Shown one piece after another: positions 25,056 through 36,336 of a stretch of 64,000 nucleotides of DNA; positions within the stretch are counted from its first letter, which is position 1, and each line of letters begins with the position of its first letter. The notes under the pieces are model-generated. The model was given only the letters and a program-made list of their open reading frames with translations. It did no database searches and was not told the DNA's origin. The position numbers and the translations under genes are program-made. Source of the DNA: Verpa conica (lineage: Eukaryota > Ascomycota > Pezizomycetes > Pezizales > Morchellaceae); contig JAUFSD010000001.1 of assembly GCA_033030425.1 (NCBI GenBank), forward strand, positions 1,178,001 through 1,242,000, in the 5' to 3' direction.

Positions 25056-26108
25056 TTACACTTGCAGACCTAATCTACCTGTAGATAGAACCCCTCTATC
25101 TCCACAGGCTGACCTCCACTCAATGCTTAACTGACCTAAAACAATCTTCTCTGTACCTGAATCTTCATCTTTCGCTTCTGTGGTGCCATCAGGCTGTACT
25201 AAGAATGCCACCTGCATCACATCACGAGATCGGAGGAGCGGTGTATCCCTAGGGTCCTTTCCAGCCAAGCCTACTCCTGTAGAGCCTGCCCAATTAAGAG
25301 AAACCGATTTCCATCCCCTCTTTGTACCCAGATTTACCATCTCCAATGAAATTGGGCCATCCCCCATATTCTCCAACTGCGCTTCCAATATAGCTCTCCC
25401 ACCAGGAAGAGGTCCAGTTTTAGTTCTAATCGTTAAGCACTGTTGTGCGATAAACTGGTAGAGCTTTCGGAATGTCCGGGTTCGGCCGGGCATTGTCTCA
25501 TCATCATCTAGCTTCTTGGGTGCCTCCGTGTACGTCACCGTGACGGCTAAAACATGATTTCCTTCTTCTTTCAAGTCGTATCGGACAATCTTCTGTGTAG
25601 TCCGTCTAGTCTCTAAATCTGTGCTCTGCCGTTCATCGCCGCCGAGTTCTAGGTTCAGTGTTTGCGAAGGGGTCTGCATTTCCGCGCTAATCCGAACATT
25701 CGTGATAGTGTTAACAGTCTCGTTATTTGCTGAGAGACAGCAGCTAAAGTTTTCGCCGATGTAGGCATTTCCGAAGGCGGGTGGGAGGGTGAGCTGCAAG
25801 GTGTCAGCCCTCGCCTATCGCTATCTACGTCGTAGGGGGCATACTAATGGGCTGAGAATGAAAGTGTTCGAGAGTGAGTGGGAAGGATAGGCTTGAGATT
25901 GCTTAGACAATGATTCAAGCTCTGGGGTTCCAGAAAGAGTGTCAATAGGGAGCGAATGCTGCTCTGCCAGGGAAGGTCGAGAAAGTCTATTGGGAGTTAG
26001 TAATAATAGGCATAGTTCTAGGTACTATAGGAGAGGAGCTCACCGAAGAACCTTGAGGGAGATTGAATGGGGCTCCTTGACTTCTGAGACTGCTCGTTCA
26101 CGAGGCAT
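25056..26108 (-). CDS. TRAPPC13: TRAPP complex subunit TRAPPC13 homologue
   Basis: Three exons (26108-26044, 25986-25845, 25793-25056) with introns of 57 and 51 nt give about 314 aa. Splicing joins LSNTFILSPL to LTLPPAFGNAYIGENFSCC, the hallmark N-terminal segment of the TRAPPC13 (DUF974) family. Further family signatures are QKIVRYDLKEEGNHVLAVTV, RKLYQFIAQQCLTIRTK and, near the end, the WRSACGDRGVLSTGRL stretch. Family members are beta-rich accessory subunits of TRAPP tethering complexes in Golgi and autophagy traffic. The length agrees with fungal homologues. The ATG lies 264 bp from the divergent SET-protein ATG, so both genes probably share one promoter region. Intron 1 has a textbook TACTAAC branch site. 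Confidence 0.93.
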
Positions 26109-26372
26109 AGCTGTAGTATTAATTTTCTACCGTCTGTCGTCTGCCTAAGTCGACGCCGACGTTGCACTGGAACTGTCTACTGTCCAATGAGCGAGGGCCG
26201 TGCCAAGCTTCTTGTTCCGCCCCTGACCCTAGTTTCTTATTTTAACCCCACGTTGAATTAATTGGCCATCGCCGTCGTAGCTACCTACATAGTACCCACA
26301 TATCATATCATATCACCACCCACCAGTGCAGTATATGAAAGATACCCCAGAGGCCATTTACCCGAGTTTCAA
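26109..26372. promoter_or_regulatory. Shared divergent promoter region, TRAPPC13 and SET gene
   Basis: The 264 bp between the two start codons must hold both core promoters. A CCAAT-like ATTGG occurs on the minus strand near 26185 and again near 26260. No TATA box is obvious on either strand. If the SET gene used the in-frame upstream start near 26262, the gap would shrink to about 150 bp. Confidence 0.4.
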
Positions 26373-27046
26373 ATGTCAGTACCTCTGCAGCGTATAGACT
26401 GCTTGAATCTCATCCTTGACACTCCAAAAGGTAAGTATACGACCATGCTGTTTGACCTGGAGAGGGAAGGATAGTTAAGTTGTACGTGGATCTCAGGGCG
26501 TGGGGTCTTCGCGGCAAGGAGTATTAAGGCCGGGACGGTAGTTGATACGGCGCCGGTGATAGTCCTTACTAAGGATGACTTCGATAAACATGTTCAACAC
26601 TCAACACTCCTACATTACAGCTAGTAGTTCCCCCCAACATACAAATCCCTTTCTCTCTCTTTGTTTTTATCCCATTTCTCTTTCATTTAATTCTTTGTCA
26701 CTACCCTAGTAGGATTTTAACTAACCAAACTCTCCCGCTTTTATATCTTCTTTGCAGCAACTGGCCAAAGAGATGCGAGTCTACAGGAAGGTCTATAATG
26801 CATCAGGCTATCGTCCTAGGGTTAGGGTCCATGTTCAACCACTCAGCGATCCAGCAAAACATAGGGTGGAAGCGTAACCTAGACGCAGGAGTAGTCGTCT
26901 ACTCAACTTTACGTGACATCGAGGAAGGAGAGGAATTGTTGATATCGTATGGACCTTACTTGACATTTGAGGATGTGGAAGCTCAGGGAGCCAGGAGCGA
27001 TGATGAAGATGATGGACAGGACATGTTGAGCCGAATTAATGTATAA
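26373..27046 (+). CDS. Small SET-domain protein
   Basis: Exons 26373-26430, 26497-26623 and 26758-27046 (introns 66 and 134 nt) keep phase and give about 157 aa. Nearly the whole protein is a SET fold: GRGVFAARSIKAGT at the N-terminal edge, LLHYSYNWPKRC, then LGLGSMFNHS--QNIGW for the SAM-binding Asn-His pair and GEELLISYGPY with the catalytic-region tyrosine. SET proteins normally methylate lysines; the substrate cannot be told from sequence. There are no extra PHD or post-SET cysteines, and the tail is acidic (DDEDDGQD). An in-frame alternative start at 26262 would add 37 residues rich in hydrophobics; 26373 was chosen because homology begins there. Confidence 0.85.
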
Positions 27047-27265
27047 GGGAGTTATTTGTCCATTGGGTTAGGGTTGATAGCGCAGCGGCCTGTAGGCCAC
27101 ATGCCAAGACCTTTTTTTATTAGAGCCAAGATTATATACTCCGCATGTTGGAACGTCATTAATTTAAACACGCGGTGTCAGCACCTACATTGTGCTCCCA
27201 GCAACGTTTAATTCCAACTTTGGGTACGACAAATACAACAACAAACATAGCTACCAAAAACCCAT

Positions 27266-28629
27266 ATGATGGTTCGTCAAAAGAGCAATGACTTTGCAAG
27301 TTCCTCAAAGCGTGTTACGCGTTCGCAAGGTCCGGTAGTTGATCTTACCGAAGACAGCCCCACTCCTTTGAAATCGAAGTCGCAGACTATTTCTGAAACG
27401 CTAGCGCCAAAGAACAGAGGCCGCAAACGTAAGAGCAACCTGGGAAACGATGACAATGAAGAGGAGCTGGAAAAAGTCGGGTCTAACCCTAAACCTACAA
27501 AGCCAAAAGTGAAGGGAAAGGGGAAGGGGGTTGCAGAACTGGGTCCTGCAAAAGGGCCGGCTACAAAGAAACAAAAGAAACCCGTGCCTGAAGTAGGAGT
27601 AGAGGAAAAACGACTCGCAAGGTGGCGTGCGCAGCCAACTCAGCAACTGAGAGATAGAATTCATAGGTGCCTTACGCAAAGGATGGTTGTGTTGGATCGG
27701 AAGAGAGATATGGAGATATCACCTCCAGAGGAGACGTTTCAGATTGCAGGTAGTACAGGAAATGTTTATGAGGTTCATATTACACATAAATCGACATGTA
27801 ATTGCCCAGATGGCATTAAGGTGAAGGTCCTAATGTGAAATATTGAGAGCGTGGTGCTGATTGTTCTAGAACGGACTTTGCAAACATATTCTTTATGTAG
27901 GTTCTCATTGTTTTGTGAGTTTTATATGCCTACTCACAATTTATCTAGGTGATGATGAAGGTCCTAAAGGCTCGTGATGAGCTCGTCTATCAATCAGCTC
28001 TTCTTTCATCTGTAAGAACCACATATATTGCTCTATTTATAAAGAGTGCTGAATTAAACTCCCATCAATTCTTTAGGAGCTTGAAAAAATATTTGCCCAA
28101 GCCCCCGCTGCCCCTGCAAGCCAACCATCTAGTAGCAAGAGTAGTAATCGAAAGCCACTCGAAGAAGACGACTGTCCTATCTGCTATTCTGAATTTGACA
28201 ATGAAGAGAGTACTGTATACTGCAAAGCTCAATGCGGGACTAACATCCACGAAGTATGTCATATCCCCTTACTTTCCCAGCTATATCTTTACCTTTTTTT
28301 TTGCATGAATATTACACAGTCCCCAAAGCTTACATCTGTTTCCAGGCCTGCTTCAAACAATGGGCCGCTACAAAAGGCGTAGGTAAAGTAACTTGTGTCA
28401 TGTGCCGTCAACCCTGGCAAGGTGATGGAGACCCATATTCTGCTCTCGCGAAGGGGGAGGTTGGAAGGGAGGGTTATGTGAATGTGGCTGATCAACTGGG
28501 AATGAGCCATTATCGTGGTATGTGTGGTATCTATCTTGATGAAATTTATACCCTCCTTACGATTGAAATATAGACACATCGACATATAACTCGGGGTATG
28601 GGGGCTATAGGAAGCGGAGATACTGGTAG
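27266..28629 (+). CDS. SWIM- and RING-finger protein, probable E3 ubiquitin ligase
   Basis: Six exons (27266-27820, 27870-27896, 27949-28011, 28077-28253, 28346-28517, 28574-28629) give about 349 aa. Residues 1-120 are basic and low-complexity with nuclear-type Lys/Arg clusters. Around residues 170-195 splicing builds a SWIM finger: CNCPDG, then the 27-nt exon supplying NGLCKHILY, then VMMKVLKA. Around residues 240-310 there is a RING finger: CPICYSEF, CKAQCGTNIHEAC and CVMCRQPW. SWIM plus RING suggests substrate or DNA binding coupled to ubiquitin transfer. The short final exon (RDTSTYNSGYGGYRKRRYW) is inferred from splice signals; without it the frame ends at 28573. A fungal family of this architecture is known but has no settled name. 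Confidence 0.87.
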
Positions 28630-29374
28630 TTACCCGCCCTATCCCGCTTATCTATCTAGGCCTATTCCCAAGGCTAGTAACCTTTGGAGATATTGTGTTG
28701 ATTTGTCTCATTCTGCATTTAAAATCTACTATTTCCTTTTTTGCGGGCCCTGATTTCGAAGGTACTCTGGAGATATTTTAGGACTGTATCGAGAGATAAT
28801 CTGCTTTTCTTTCTTGAGAAAATTCATTCTTACTCCCCCTAGTAGTAAACGTCTTACTATTACCTTTTTTTATCTATTTAATAAAATAAAAAATCTATCC
28901 ACACCAATTCTCATGGTATGAATGTGACTTTAAGTGAATATCCCTCACCATTCCAAATATCTTATATTATCCCGTTAGCTTAAGAATATCATATTGCGGG
29001 TTTACTGGCTGGCTTGACCTAGCATGGAAGTCATTTGAGATATGTATGGTGGCTGGAACTCTCCCCTCCTTTTGGAAACGACTAAAGACAAACCATAATC
29101 AATCACTCACCCTGCTTGTGTTTCTACTAGAAGTTTTCGGAAATTCTATGTTACTCTATAATCTAAGATAATTCATATGAGAAACGCTAAACTACCTAGA
29201 TAGTAGCAAAGGTCCTAACACTTCTACTCTTAGCCATTACTGTAGGTTGGATTAAAGTTTGTGGCGCACGAACGCCCCTCGAGTGGCTAGTGGGCATATC
29301 TAAGCGATTTTAAGCCTCATGACCTCCCAGCGCACTTCCATATTCCAGCACGCATCTTAGCACTTTCATTTAAA
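28630..29374. other. Intergenic region
   Basis: 745 bp between the SWIM-RING gene and MED18. It is AT-rich and shows no gene, tRNA or clear repeat. The part close to 29375 must contain the MED18 promoter, but no TATA box is evident. Confidence 0.5.
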
Positions 29375-30178
29375 ATGGCTCGACCCCAACAACAGCACAG
29401 CCCTCAGTTTCAGAACTCCCACCAGGAGCTCTCCCTATATTCACATATTCCGGCATCGCGGCAGCCCCAGATCCTCCGTATCATCTCTGGCATCACGGGA
29501 ATGCTACCGGACAACTCCCTCCACCACAACCTCGTTTTCAAGCCGAAGCGGCCAAAGCAGATTGGACCTGGGGGTGGCATAGAGTTGTATTATGTGCAGC
29601 TGATATGTAGGGTTACAGAGGGGGAGGGTGGAGAAAATGAAACAGAGGCGTATGAGGTACGGAAACAGAAATGGAGGATGACATTAGAGGATATTCCAGA
29701 AGTCACGAGGAAGCCAGTTACATCAAGGAGTGTGTTGAGCTCAGATATTAGTGAGGGAGATGCGGTGGCTTTTATGGAGAGTCTAGGGTATACGTGAGTT
29801 TTGTCGGCTTGCTATGCGGGGTACATATGTTGACGGAACTATAGGTTCCAGTCCGCGTACTTCACCAAGTCTTCGCAGTTAGTGCACAATAATGTTATTA
29901 TTAAGCTAACACAAATCCTACTCCCGCCATCTACTCCTCCTTTCGATACTCCCACCGCTGATGCGCTGTTCGGAAGCCCGTTCCCGACGACTTCGCTGAT
30001 ACCACTTGATCCTGCAAAATCATGGATTCTGAAAGCTTCTGTACGCGTGCAAAGTAATCAAGATGTGGAGAGCCTCAATACGGGGGTAAATGAGTTGAAA
30101 GGGTTCAAAGAGCTAATGAAGGGGATGTGTGACTTGGAAGTCGCTGAAAGATTGGCATTAGACACGAGAGTCCGATGA
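29375..30178 (+). CDS. MED18: Mediator complex subunit 18
   Basis: Exons 29375-29793 and 29845-30178 with a 51-nt intron give about 250 aa. The N-terminal HQELSLYSHIPASRQPQILR followed by ISGITGM is the classic Med18/Srb5 opening. GYTFQSAYFTK is restored across the splice. The WILKASVRVQ and MCDLEVAERLALDTRVR segments fit the end of the Med18 beta barrel. Med18 sits in the Mediator head with Med20 and Med8 and contacts RNA polymerase II. The length is usual for fungi. The gene is convergent with AVT2, with 277 bp between stop codons. Confidence 0.93.
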
Positions 30179-30455
30179 GTAAACATCTTGCTGTATAGAG
30201 TTATCAAGAGAGTTTTTGTCTTGGTTTAACATGGGGTTGTTTGTAATATAATATTTTAAATTTTTCTTTGTTTCATCAGCTTGGTCACATTATCATTTCC
30301 AAGGTTTCGCAGGTTTAAGAACAGTGGGCAGCGACTTGGGTATAAAATAAAAAAATTCTACAAATACAGTAAGGCAATAGATATAATACCGAACTCGTCA
30401 TTCCTCCCTTCATGACCCAGCCGATATTTATTGTACCTTTCCGCTCTCATCATTT

Positions 30456-32447
30456 TTAACAAGTCCCACTCTCCCCACCCCCTCTAATAATCTTCAAGAA
30501 ACTCTGCACCACAGAAATTGCCATAACACACACACCAAAAACTACAGTCGCACCAGAAACATACGTTTTCCAGCTCCTAGTCGCCAGTTTCATATAGCAC
30601 AGCGGGGGGAGAATATACGCCAAAGCACACGCACTTGTAGCGCCGATAAGCTCAAACACAACACCAAGGTCACATATCAACAACGACAGCACCATCGCAG
30701 ACACAACATGAGATGTACCAAATATGAGATGGCGCTTCCTACTGAAGGGGGCATCTGGGAAGTAATATGTTTCGACCACTTCACGGCACACGAATGCCTC
30801 GAGCGGGAGTGTAGTTAGCATATTAAGCCCGAAGCAGCTATTTCCCGTTAGCATTTACCTATGGGAGCCCGGAGGTGGGGTAGACAGACAAACGAGCAAT
30901 ATTAACCATGACATTGTCGACAGGGAAGTTATTGAGCACGTTCCCCTCTGTTTTATCCCCAAATGTGAGGAACCCGCATACAGCCATGAGGAGACAGGCA
31001 ATCATAGAAATTCCAGTGGAATAGTGGGTAACTCGTGCAAAACGGTCGAGGGTGGGTGTTTTGAGGGAGCCGTAGATTAGGAGGGAGTTGTGGTGGCATA
31101 CGAATGCTATTGCGTTGTCAGGACAGAATCCATATCACTGGGAAAGTAGAGGGACGGACCGAATGAGATGACACCAATAGCTTGAAATACCCCATCATTG
31201 ATCAGTAGCATTTCTTTACCGAGCTTGCCTTTCATTTCCACAGGCACGGTGAAGCCTTGAGTTACAACCGTGAGAACGATTATGAGCATTGAGATTAGTG
31301 CTAGGGTTGATGCTTTTGCGAGCTTCGCAATATCTCGATACCAGCTCAATGGGTATGAAATACTCATTATAAAGATAACAATACAAGCCCTCCGGTTTGT
31401 GAGAATCCTTAACACGGTACTAGACTCAGGAGATGGGAAGAGTGCGTATATAACGTGGGGGATGGTATCGCCGACTATGATACAGAAGGCTATCATACCG
31501 CCGAATGCACTAGAAGAGAGTTATTGTTAGGAGCTGTGCTTGAAAGAATAACTCTCGGGTGCCTAGCGAAGGTATAGGCATGAGGAGGAATGGACTCACA
31601 ATGCCCATTGTGCAACCTAGACAATATTGTTAGTCCGTACCACCGAGGAAGGATTTTAAAAAGAAAAAACAGAAAAACATACAGATATTGCGATTAAGCC
31701 AGGTCTTCCAAAACATGCACTGACGGTAGCTTGGAACGACTTTGTGCCACTGAGCTTGGAGTTTATTACTATTAGGTTTATGGTCCAATCGACCTGTAGT
31801 TCCATAAGCTATAGCCCTATCACCTACGATAGAGAAGATCAATGCAATGCATATATAGCGCACCGTTACTGTCAATCCTACTAGCAATAATATGCCCATT
31901 CCAAGTCCAGCTTGCCGAAATGCATATGGTTGCCCTAAATTTAGAATATTTGTCAGTACGCGCATCCTTGGACTTCCCCTATTGTGTGTAAAAATTTACC
32001 AATAATCCCAGCACCAATAATACTATTTGCCATATTCATGAATGCCATCTTCATCCCACTCTTTGGGCGTGCATCCTCCAAGAGCTCCCCGAATTCAAAC
32101 TGCGAAGCTGGCCCGCCGCTCAACAGTCTTTCATCCTCATCGTCGCTGTGAAGATAATCCTCCTCAGTTGTCCAACGATCATCTGCCACCCCTTCCCCCC
32201 TTCCCCCCTCCTCTTCGTCCCCCTCGCCAGGTGTCTCGTCGAGAGCGAACCGGACCCTATTCGGTGTGCGTGGGACTGGCTGTAGCGGCGGCGCTGGGGA
32301 ACGACTCGGCACGGGAGCGTCGGAGGTGACGATTAGGTCATCGGAAGACCGAGTGGAAGATAAGGCGGATGATAGTATAGAGTCATTGGAGCTACGCCGT
32401 TGGAAGCCGGCGCTGGTAGTGTTAACGGGGAGGGAGGGAGTGGACAT
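30456..32447 (-). CDS. AVT2: AVT2-type vacuolar amino acid transporter
   Basis: Seven exons (32447-32000, 31934-31864, 31793-31683, 31616-31600, 31509-31160, 31106-30890, 30837-30456) hold phase and give about 531 aa. Residues 1-130 are a Ser/Pro-rich, then acidic, cytosolic tail with a dileucine-like ERLLSGG. The transporter core starts at MNMANSIIGAGIIGQPYAFR, the AAAP-family helix 1 signature. VDWTINLIVINSKLSG, VAQWAFAFGGMIAFC and SFAFVCHHNSLLIYGSLK follow. About eleven membrane segments are expected. AVT-type proteins move amino acids across the vacuolar membrane. Exon 4 is only 17 nt. Introns 5 and 6 start with GTCCGT and GTCTGT, which are weak donors, but the resulting protein matches the family. 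Confidence 0.9.
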
Positions 32448-32962
32448 TTCAGGTTCAAGGCATGGTTAGCTGTAAGGCTTTGGTTCAGAGGGGAGTGTAA
32501 AGCTTGGGGGGGGGTCGCCGGATGATCTGCAAGGCGCGCGGGTTCCAGGGGAAAGCCACAAAGCCTCGGCCGGTGAGCATATTAAGATCACTCGCTTAAG
32601 CAGTTACCCCCGCAGAAAAATAAAAGGCTTCAATTTAATTATTTCCAATCCCTTAAAACCCCGGGTTAGTAGGTAATATAGGGGTTATTCTACTACACGG
32701 GATGTGATGGGCCATTATATTGGGCTTTCAACATTGAGGGGAGCCACCACTGAGCATATGTAATCACTCGCCCTAAATTTTACACCAACAAATTCCACGT
32801 GATACATGCGGTACTTCTATATCAAGAGAAATCCAGAAACTACATGTGGATGTACCTTCCTTCCCTTCATCCATATCTTTCAGCAGTGATCAAACCCGCT
32901 CGTCCTCTGGCAATCAATTAACAAATCAATCAATCAATCACTCTCCGCGCGTTCAGTTGATT
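32448..32962. other. Intergenic region upstream of AVT2
   Basis: 515 bp between the divergent AVT2 start and the small unknown gene. A G-rich tract (GGGGGGGG near 32506) and a GGCGCGCGGG block lie close to the AVT2 side. TCAA/CAAT repeats occur at 32920-32940. No gene is seen. Confidence 0.45.
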
Positions 32963-33449
32963 ATGGCATCATCACCATTCCCCCTCCCCTCCCTCTTCCC
33001 ACTATACTGGTTGTGGAAGCCATCGATACTCTGGCACTGGTTGACTCATTACAAGCCACTTGATATCAGCCTTCAAAAGCTACAAGCCCTCGTAGGACAA
33101 GACTTCAAAGATAGGCCATATGACTATCGTTTCATTATGGTGGCACTTCAGGAGCGTCTTAGCTGGAAGGATATATATTACTTTGCCCTGCATTATCTTC
33201 AACGTGCCATCACAATGACCCTAGTCTATCTTGACTTTGTAAACTCTAGTGAGCTCGGTATAGTGAAGCTAATTAAAATACTCGTGGTGGTAAGAGGCTC
33301 CTATAACCTACCCTCTAATAGCATACACTCATGCTGATTCAAAACATACCCGCGCTAGCATTTCTGGATAATGCTCTATCACTTAATGCTCTTATGTTTT
33401 CCAGAAGTTGTTTTTCCACTTCCTAAAGGATTGGGGCGCATTAGCCTAA
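32963..33449 (+). CDS. Hypothetical small protein, two exons
   Basis: Exon 32963-33289 and exon 33405-33449 joined over a 115-nt GTAAGA..TTTTCCAG intron give about 123 aa. The translation is not low-complexity: it is rich in Trp, Tyr and Phe (PLYWLWKPSILWHWL, KDIYYFALHYLQRAI) and ends KLFFHFLKDWGALA. No family is recognised and no clear transmembrane or signal pattern is seen. A neighbouring in-frame stretch at 33630-33920 (LDLEVYHNYRVFYTFIWFLNG) has a similar aromatic flavour, so the whole 33-33.9 kb region could be one decayed or mis-modelled gene. Confidence 0.3.
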
Positions 33450-34396
33450 AAATATATCCGTTTGTAAGTGGCCTAGACCTCTCCATAATATTCCACAGTA
33501 TAGTTAATATTTTATACTTTCTAAGTGGTTGGGTAGTACCACTAGCTGCTGGAGTTTCTTCGAGCATTCTTTCTACAGCCTTCTTCTAATTATGGTTTCC
33601 CCAAGGAATATAATTTACAGACTCTTGATATGCACCTATTAGTATCCATTCCGTCTAACCCAGAACCAGTCTTGTTGGATTCCGATGATACTGACCTTGA
33701 AGTTTATCATAATTATAGGGTCTTTTATACTTTTATTTGGTTCCTCAATGGTTTCAGATTCAAAGAATTGGCCAGGACGATAAATGCCTGGGAACTTTCG
33801 TTCATGCATAACCGAAGTAAGGAAGCATTGCCCAAGGATGCAGATATACTCTCTGATTTGATGAAGGGGGACTTTTTTTTGCCCTCCTTCTTGTGTTTGA
33901 TGATTGGGTTATTGGCTTAATGGATTGATTGTCTAGAGTACCTATAGCGAAGCAGCAGTTCAACCCAAGCTCCTGGCCTCTGTCGTGAGCCTAAACCTGT
34001 GAGCCACATCCGTTCGGTAGTATCTACTCCGCATGGGCCCGAGTCATTAAGTAGGATAAAGCCGGGTGAGAAAATATGTTCCGTTTCGCTTCCATGCCTT
34101 TTCAAGGACCACGCATAGATATACCGGTGATAAACGTTTTTGCCTCGTTCGTTTTGAGTTCTACGCAATGCTTTTCTGGTGGCTGTAAGCACGTAAAACC
34201 CAAATAGGAACCCAAACAAGAAAATGAGAACAAGACTAATAAAGGAAGAAGAGATACATCAAAACATAACTAAGAGACTAGACAAACCACGAGGAAAAAA
34301 CTAAGACATAATTCTGAGAGTATACTACAAGAGCAAGCGCCCACTACCTAATTTTTTACCCCATCTACGCACTTCATCACCTAAAATTTTATTTAT
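33450..34396. other. Region with one unassigned open frame
   Basis: 947 bp between the small unknown gene and the NOP58 stop codon. An open frame at 33630-33920 (about 96 codons) has a protein-like composition but no recognised domain; it may be an exon of the preceding gene. The 150 bp next to 34396 are probably the NOP58 3' UTR. Confidence 0.4.
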
Positions 34397-36336
34397 TTAC
34401 GCATCTGATTTTCTCTTCTTCTTCTTCCCATCTTTATCCTTCTTACTCTTTTTCTTATCTGCCTCACCTTCATCACCATCGACTTCAGCACCCTCGGATT
34501 TCCGCCGCTTCTTACTAGAGGACTTGTCTTCTTTCTTAGAATTCTTAGACTCTTTATCTTTCTTCTTCTGTTCTTTCTTTGCTTTCTTCTCCGCCTTCCT
34601 CTTTGCTTCCTCATCCGTCTCATCCTCTTCGGCTTCCTCGTCTTCTTCAGTAGGGATAGGGGCAGAAGGGAGCAAAGTCACGAGCCTCTTTTTCTTCTCT
34701 TTCTTGTTCTTCTTTGTCGCAGCATCGTCCTCGGAGCCTTCAGAGTGATACTCCATCTCTACATCATTCTGGATAGCTTTGACAGCAGCCTCAGCGACTG
34801 CCTGGGTAGCTGACGGAGCATCCTCCATGACAGCATCCGCATCGGGGTTATATTTCTTCGCCTCCTTAATCTCCCACTTCCCGGGCTGTCTAGCACCATT
34901 AACAGCGGTGGTATTCGCATTTACACCTCGAGGAATGACGGGCTTGCCCTCGAGTTTACGAACCCGGTTCTCGACCTGGGCCCGCATAGCAAGGCCAAGA
35001 GCAGCAGACTCATCCTTGTCTTCAGTGAGGGCATCGACTCTCAGACCGAGGGTAGTCTTTGTAGCTAGCATGCGGGCAATCTTGCCCTTATTCTTGCCGG
35101 TTGATTGGCCGATGAGGGACGCGTGATAGATCAGACCGTATTTAGGAGTGTCGTGCTTTGTCTTTAGAGCCCTAAAGAGTGCCTTCTCTGCACCGAGGAT
35201 CTGAACGGTTGATGCGGGGGATTTTGCAAGGTTCATGAGGGATCCTGCGTGTGCAATAAGACGAGCACCGACAAGCTCGCCAACAAGAACGGTTAGATTA
35301 GGCGCAATGGCTGACATGCGAGCGGAAAGATAAGATGACAGCTGCTGTCTGTACTCGGTAAATGAGATGACCTGTTCAGCAAGTAGGGTAATGTTTGAGA
35401 GATCCTCCGTTGTGATCTCAGTACCCATCGAGACCTCGGCGGCAGCCTTGAGGGAAGTCTCAATTTCTTCAGGAAGGATCTCGGAGAGATCTGTGGTGGA
35501 AGCGGAGGATCTCATTCCCATTGTCTTGATGACTTTGGCGTATGCCAGGTTGTCATTGATTATTTTACCCATTTCGGGAAAGTGCCAGCCGTACCACTCC
35601 TTAACACGCATAGCGTATATATTGAGTTCCTTATCGAGGTCATCGAGGAGAGCGATCGCTTGAACGATCATGGTATCGACCTTATCGGGGCTAAATTTGA
35701 GCTTATGGCGTGATAGAGAGTGTGAGAGACCTAAAGACATGGTGGAAATGTCAGAGGGTGTGAGACCAGGGATGAGCGCGGTAAGGTGCTCGCGGATCGC
35801 CCGGTAAAGATCATGCGTGCTAGAGTCAGATACTATAGTGAAAGAGAGACCAGGAAGCTTATTGATAGCGATTCCTGCATAATGTTAGGATATTACCAAA
35901 TTACAAGTAGAAACTAGATAATAGTGGGGCAAAAGCGTGAAACATACCCAATTTAGGATCGGCGACGACAAGTGAAGCCTTCTTCTCATCTTTGACCGAG
36001 TTCAAAAGGTTCGAAAGCATGGGTGAAACCTTGTTCTCTACAATCGCAGTAACTTCCTCAAGTGCAGTTGCGGCACTGTCGAACTTTGCGAATTGCTTCA
36101 ACTTCAGCCTTTACAGTCCATTGTTATGTCAGCTTGCTCCAATTCACATTCTTTCCGATATAGGACATATCTCCTATTACACGGTACAAAAATGGTAAGA
36201 GAGCAACATACAATCCAGCAGCACCCTCGGGTGTGTTCATTTCACTTGCAAGATCATCCTTCTTCAATAACTTCTTGTCCTTAGCCTTGAAAAGAGCGTA
36301 GCCCGCACTTGTCTCGGTAAGAATTAGGAATGTCAT
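34397..36336 (-). CDS. NOP58: Nucleolar protein 58 (box C/D snoRNP core protein)
   Basis: Exons 36336-36212, 36108-35948 and 35874-34397 (introns 103 and 73 nt) give about 587 aa. The N-terminus [20 protein letters not shown] and the spliced [11 protein letters not shown] stretch mark the NOP5NT domain. The central NOSIC/coiled-coil part contains [16 protein letters not shown]. The Nop domain carries [21 protein letters not shown] and [18 protein letters not shown]. The last ~140 residues are a Lys/Glu-rich KKE/D tail, normal for Nop58. With Nop56, fibrillarin and Snu13 it forms box C/D snoRNPs that 2'-O-methylate rRNA. The start at 36336 is the family start although the frame is open further upstream. 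Confidence 0.96.

Noticed and set aside
34524..35126. Ser-rich and Ala-rich frames on the plus strand within NOP58
   Set aside because: Antisense shadows of the Lys/Glu-rich NOP58 tail and Nop domain.
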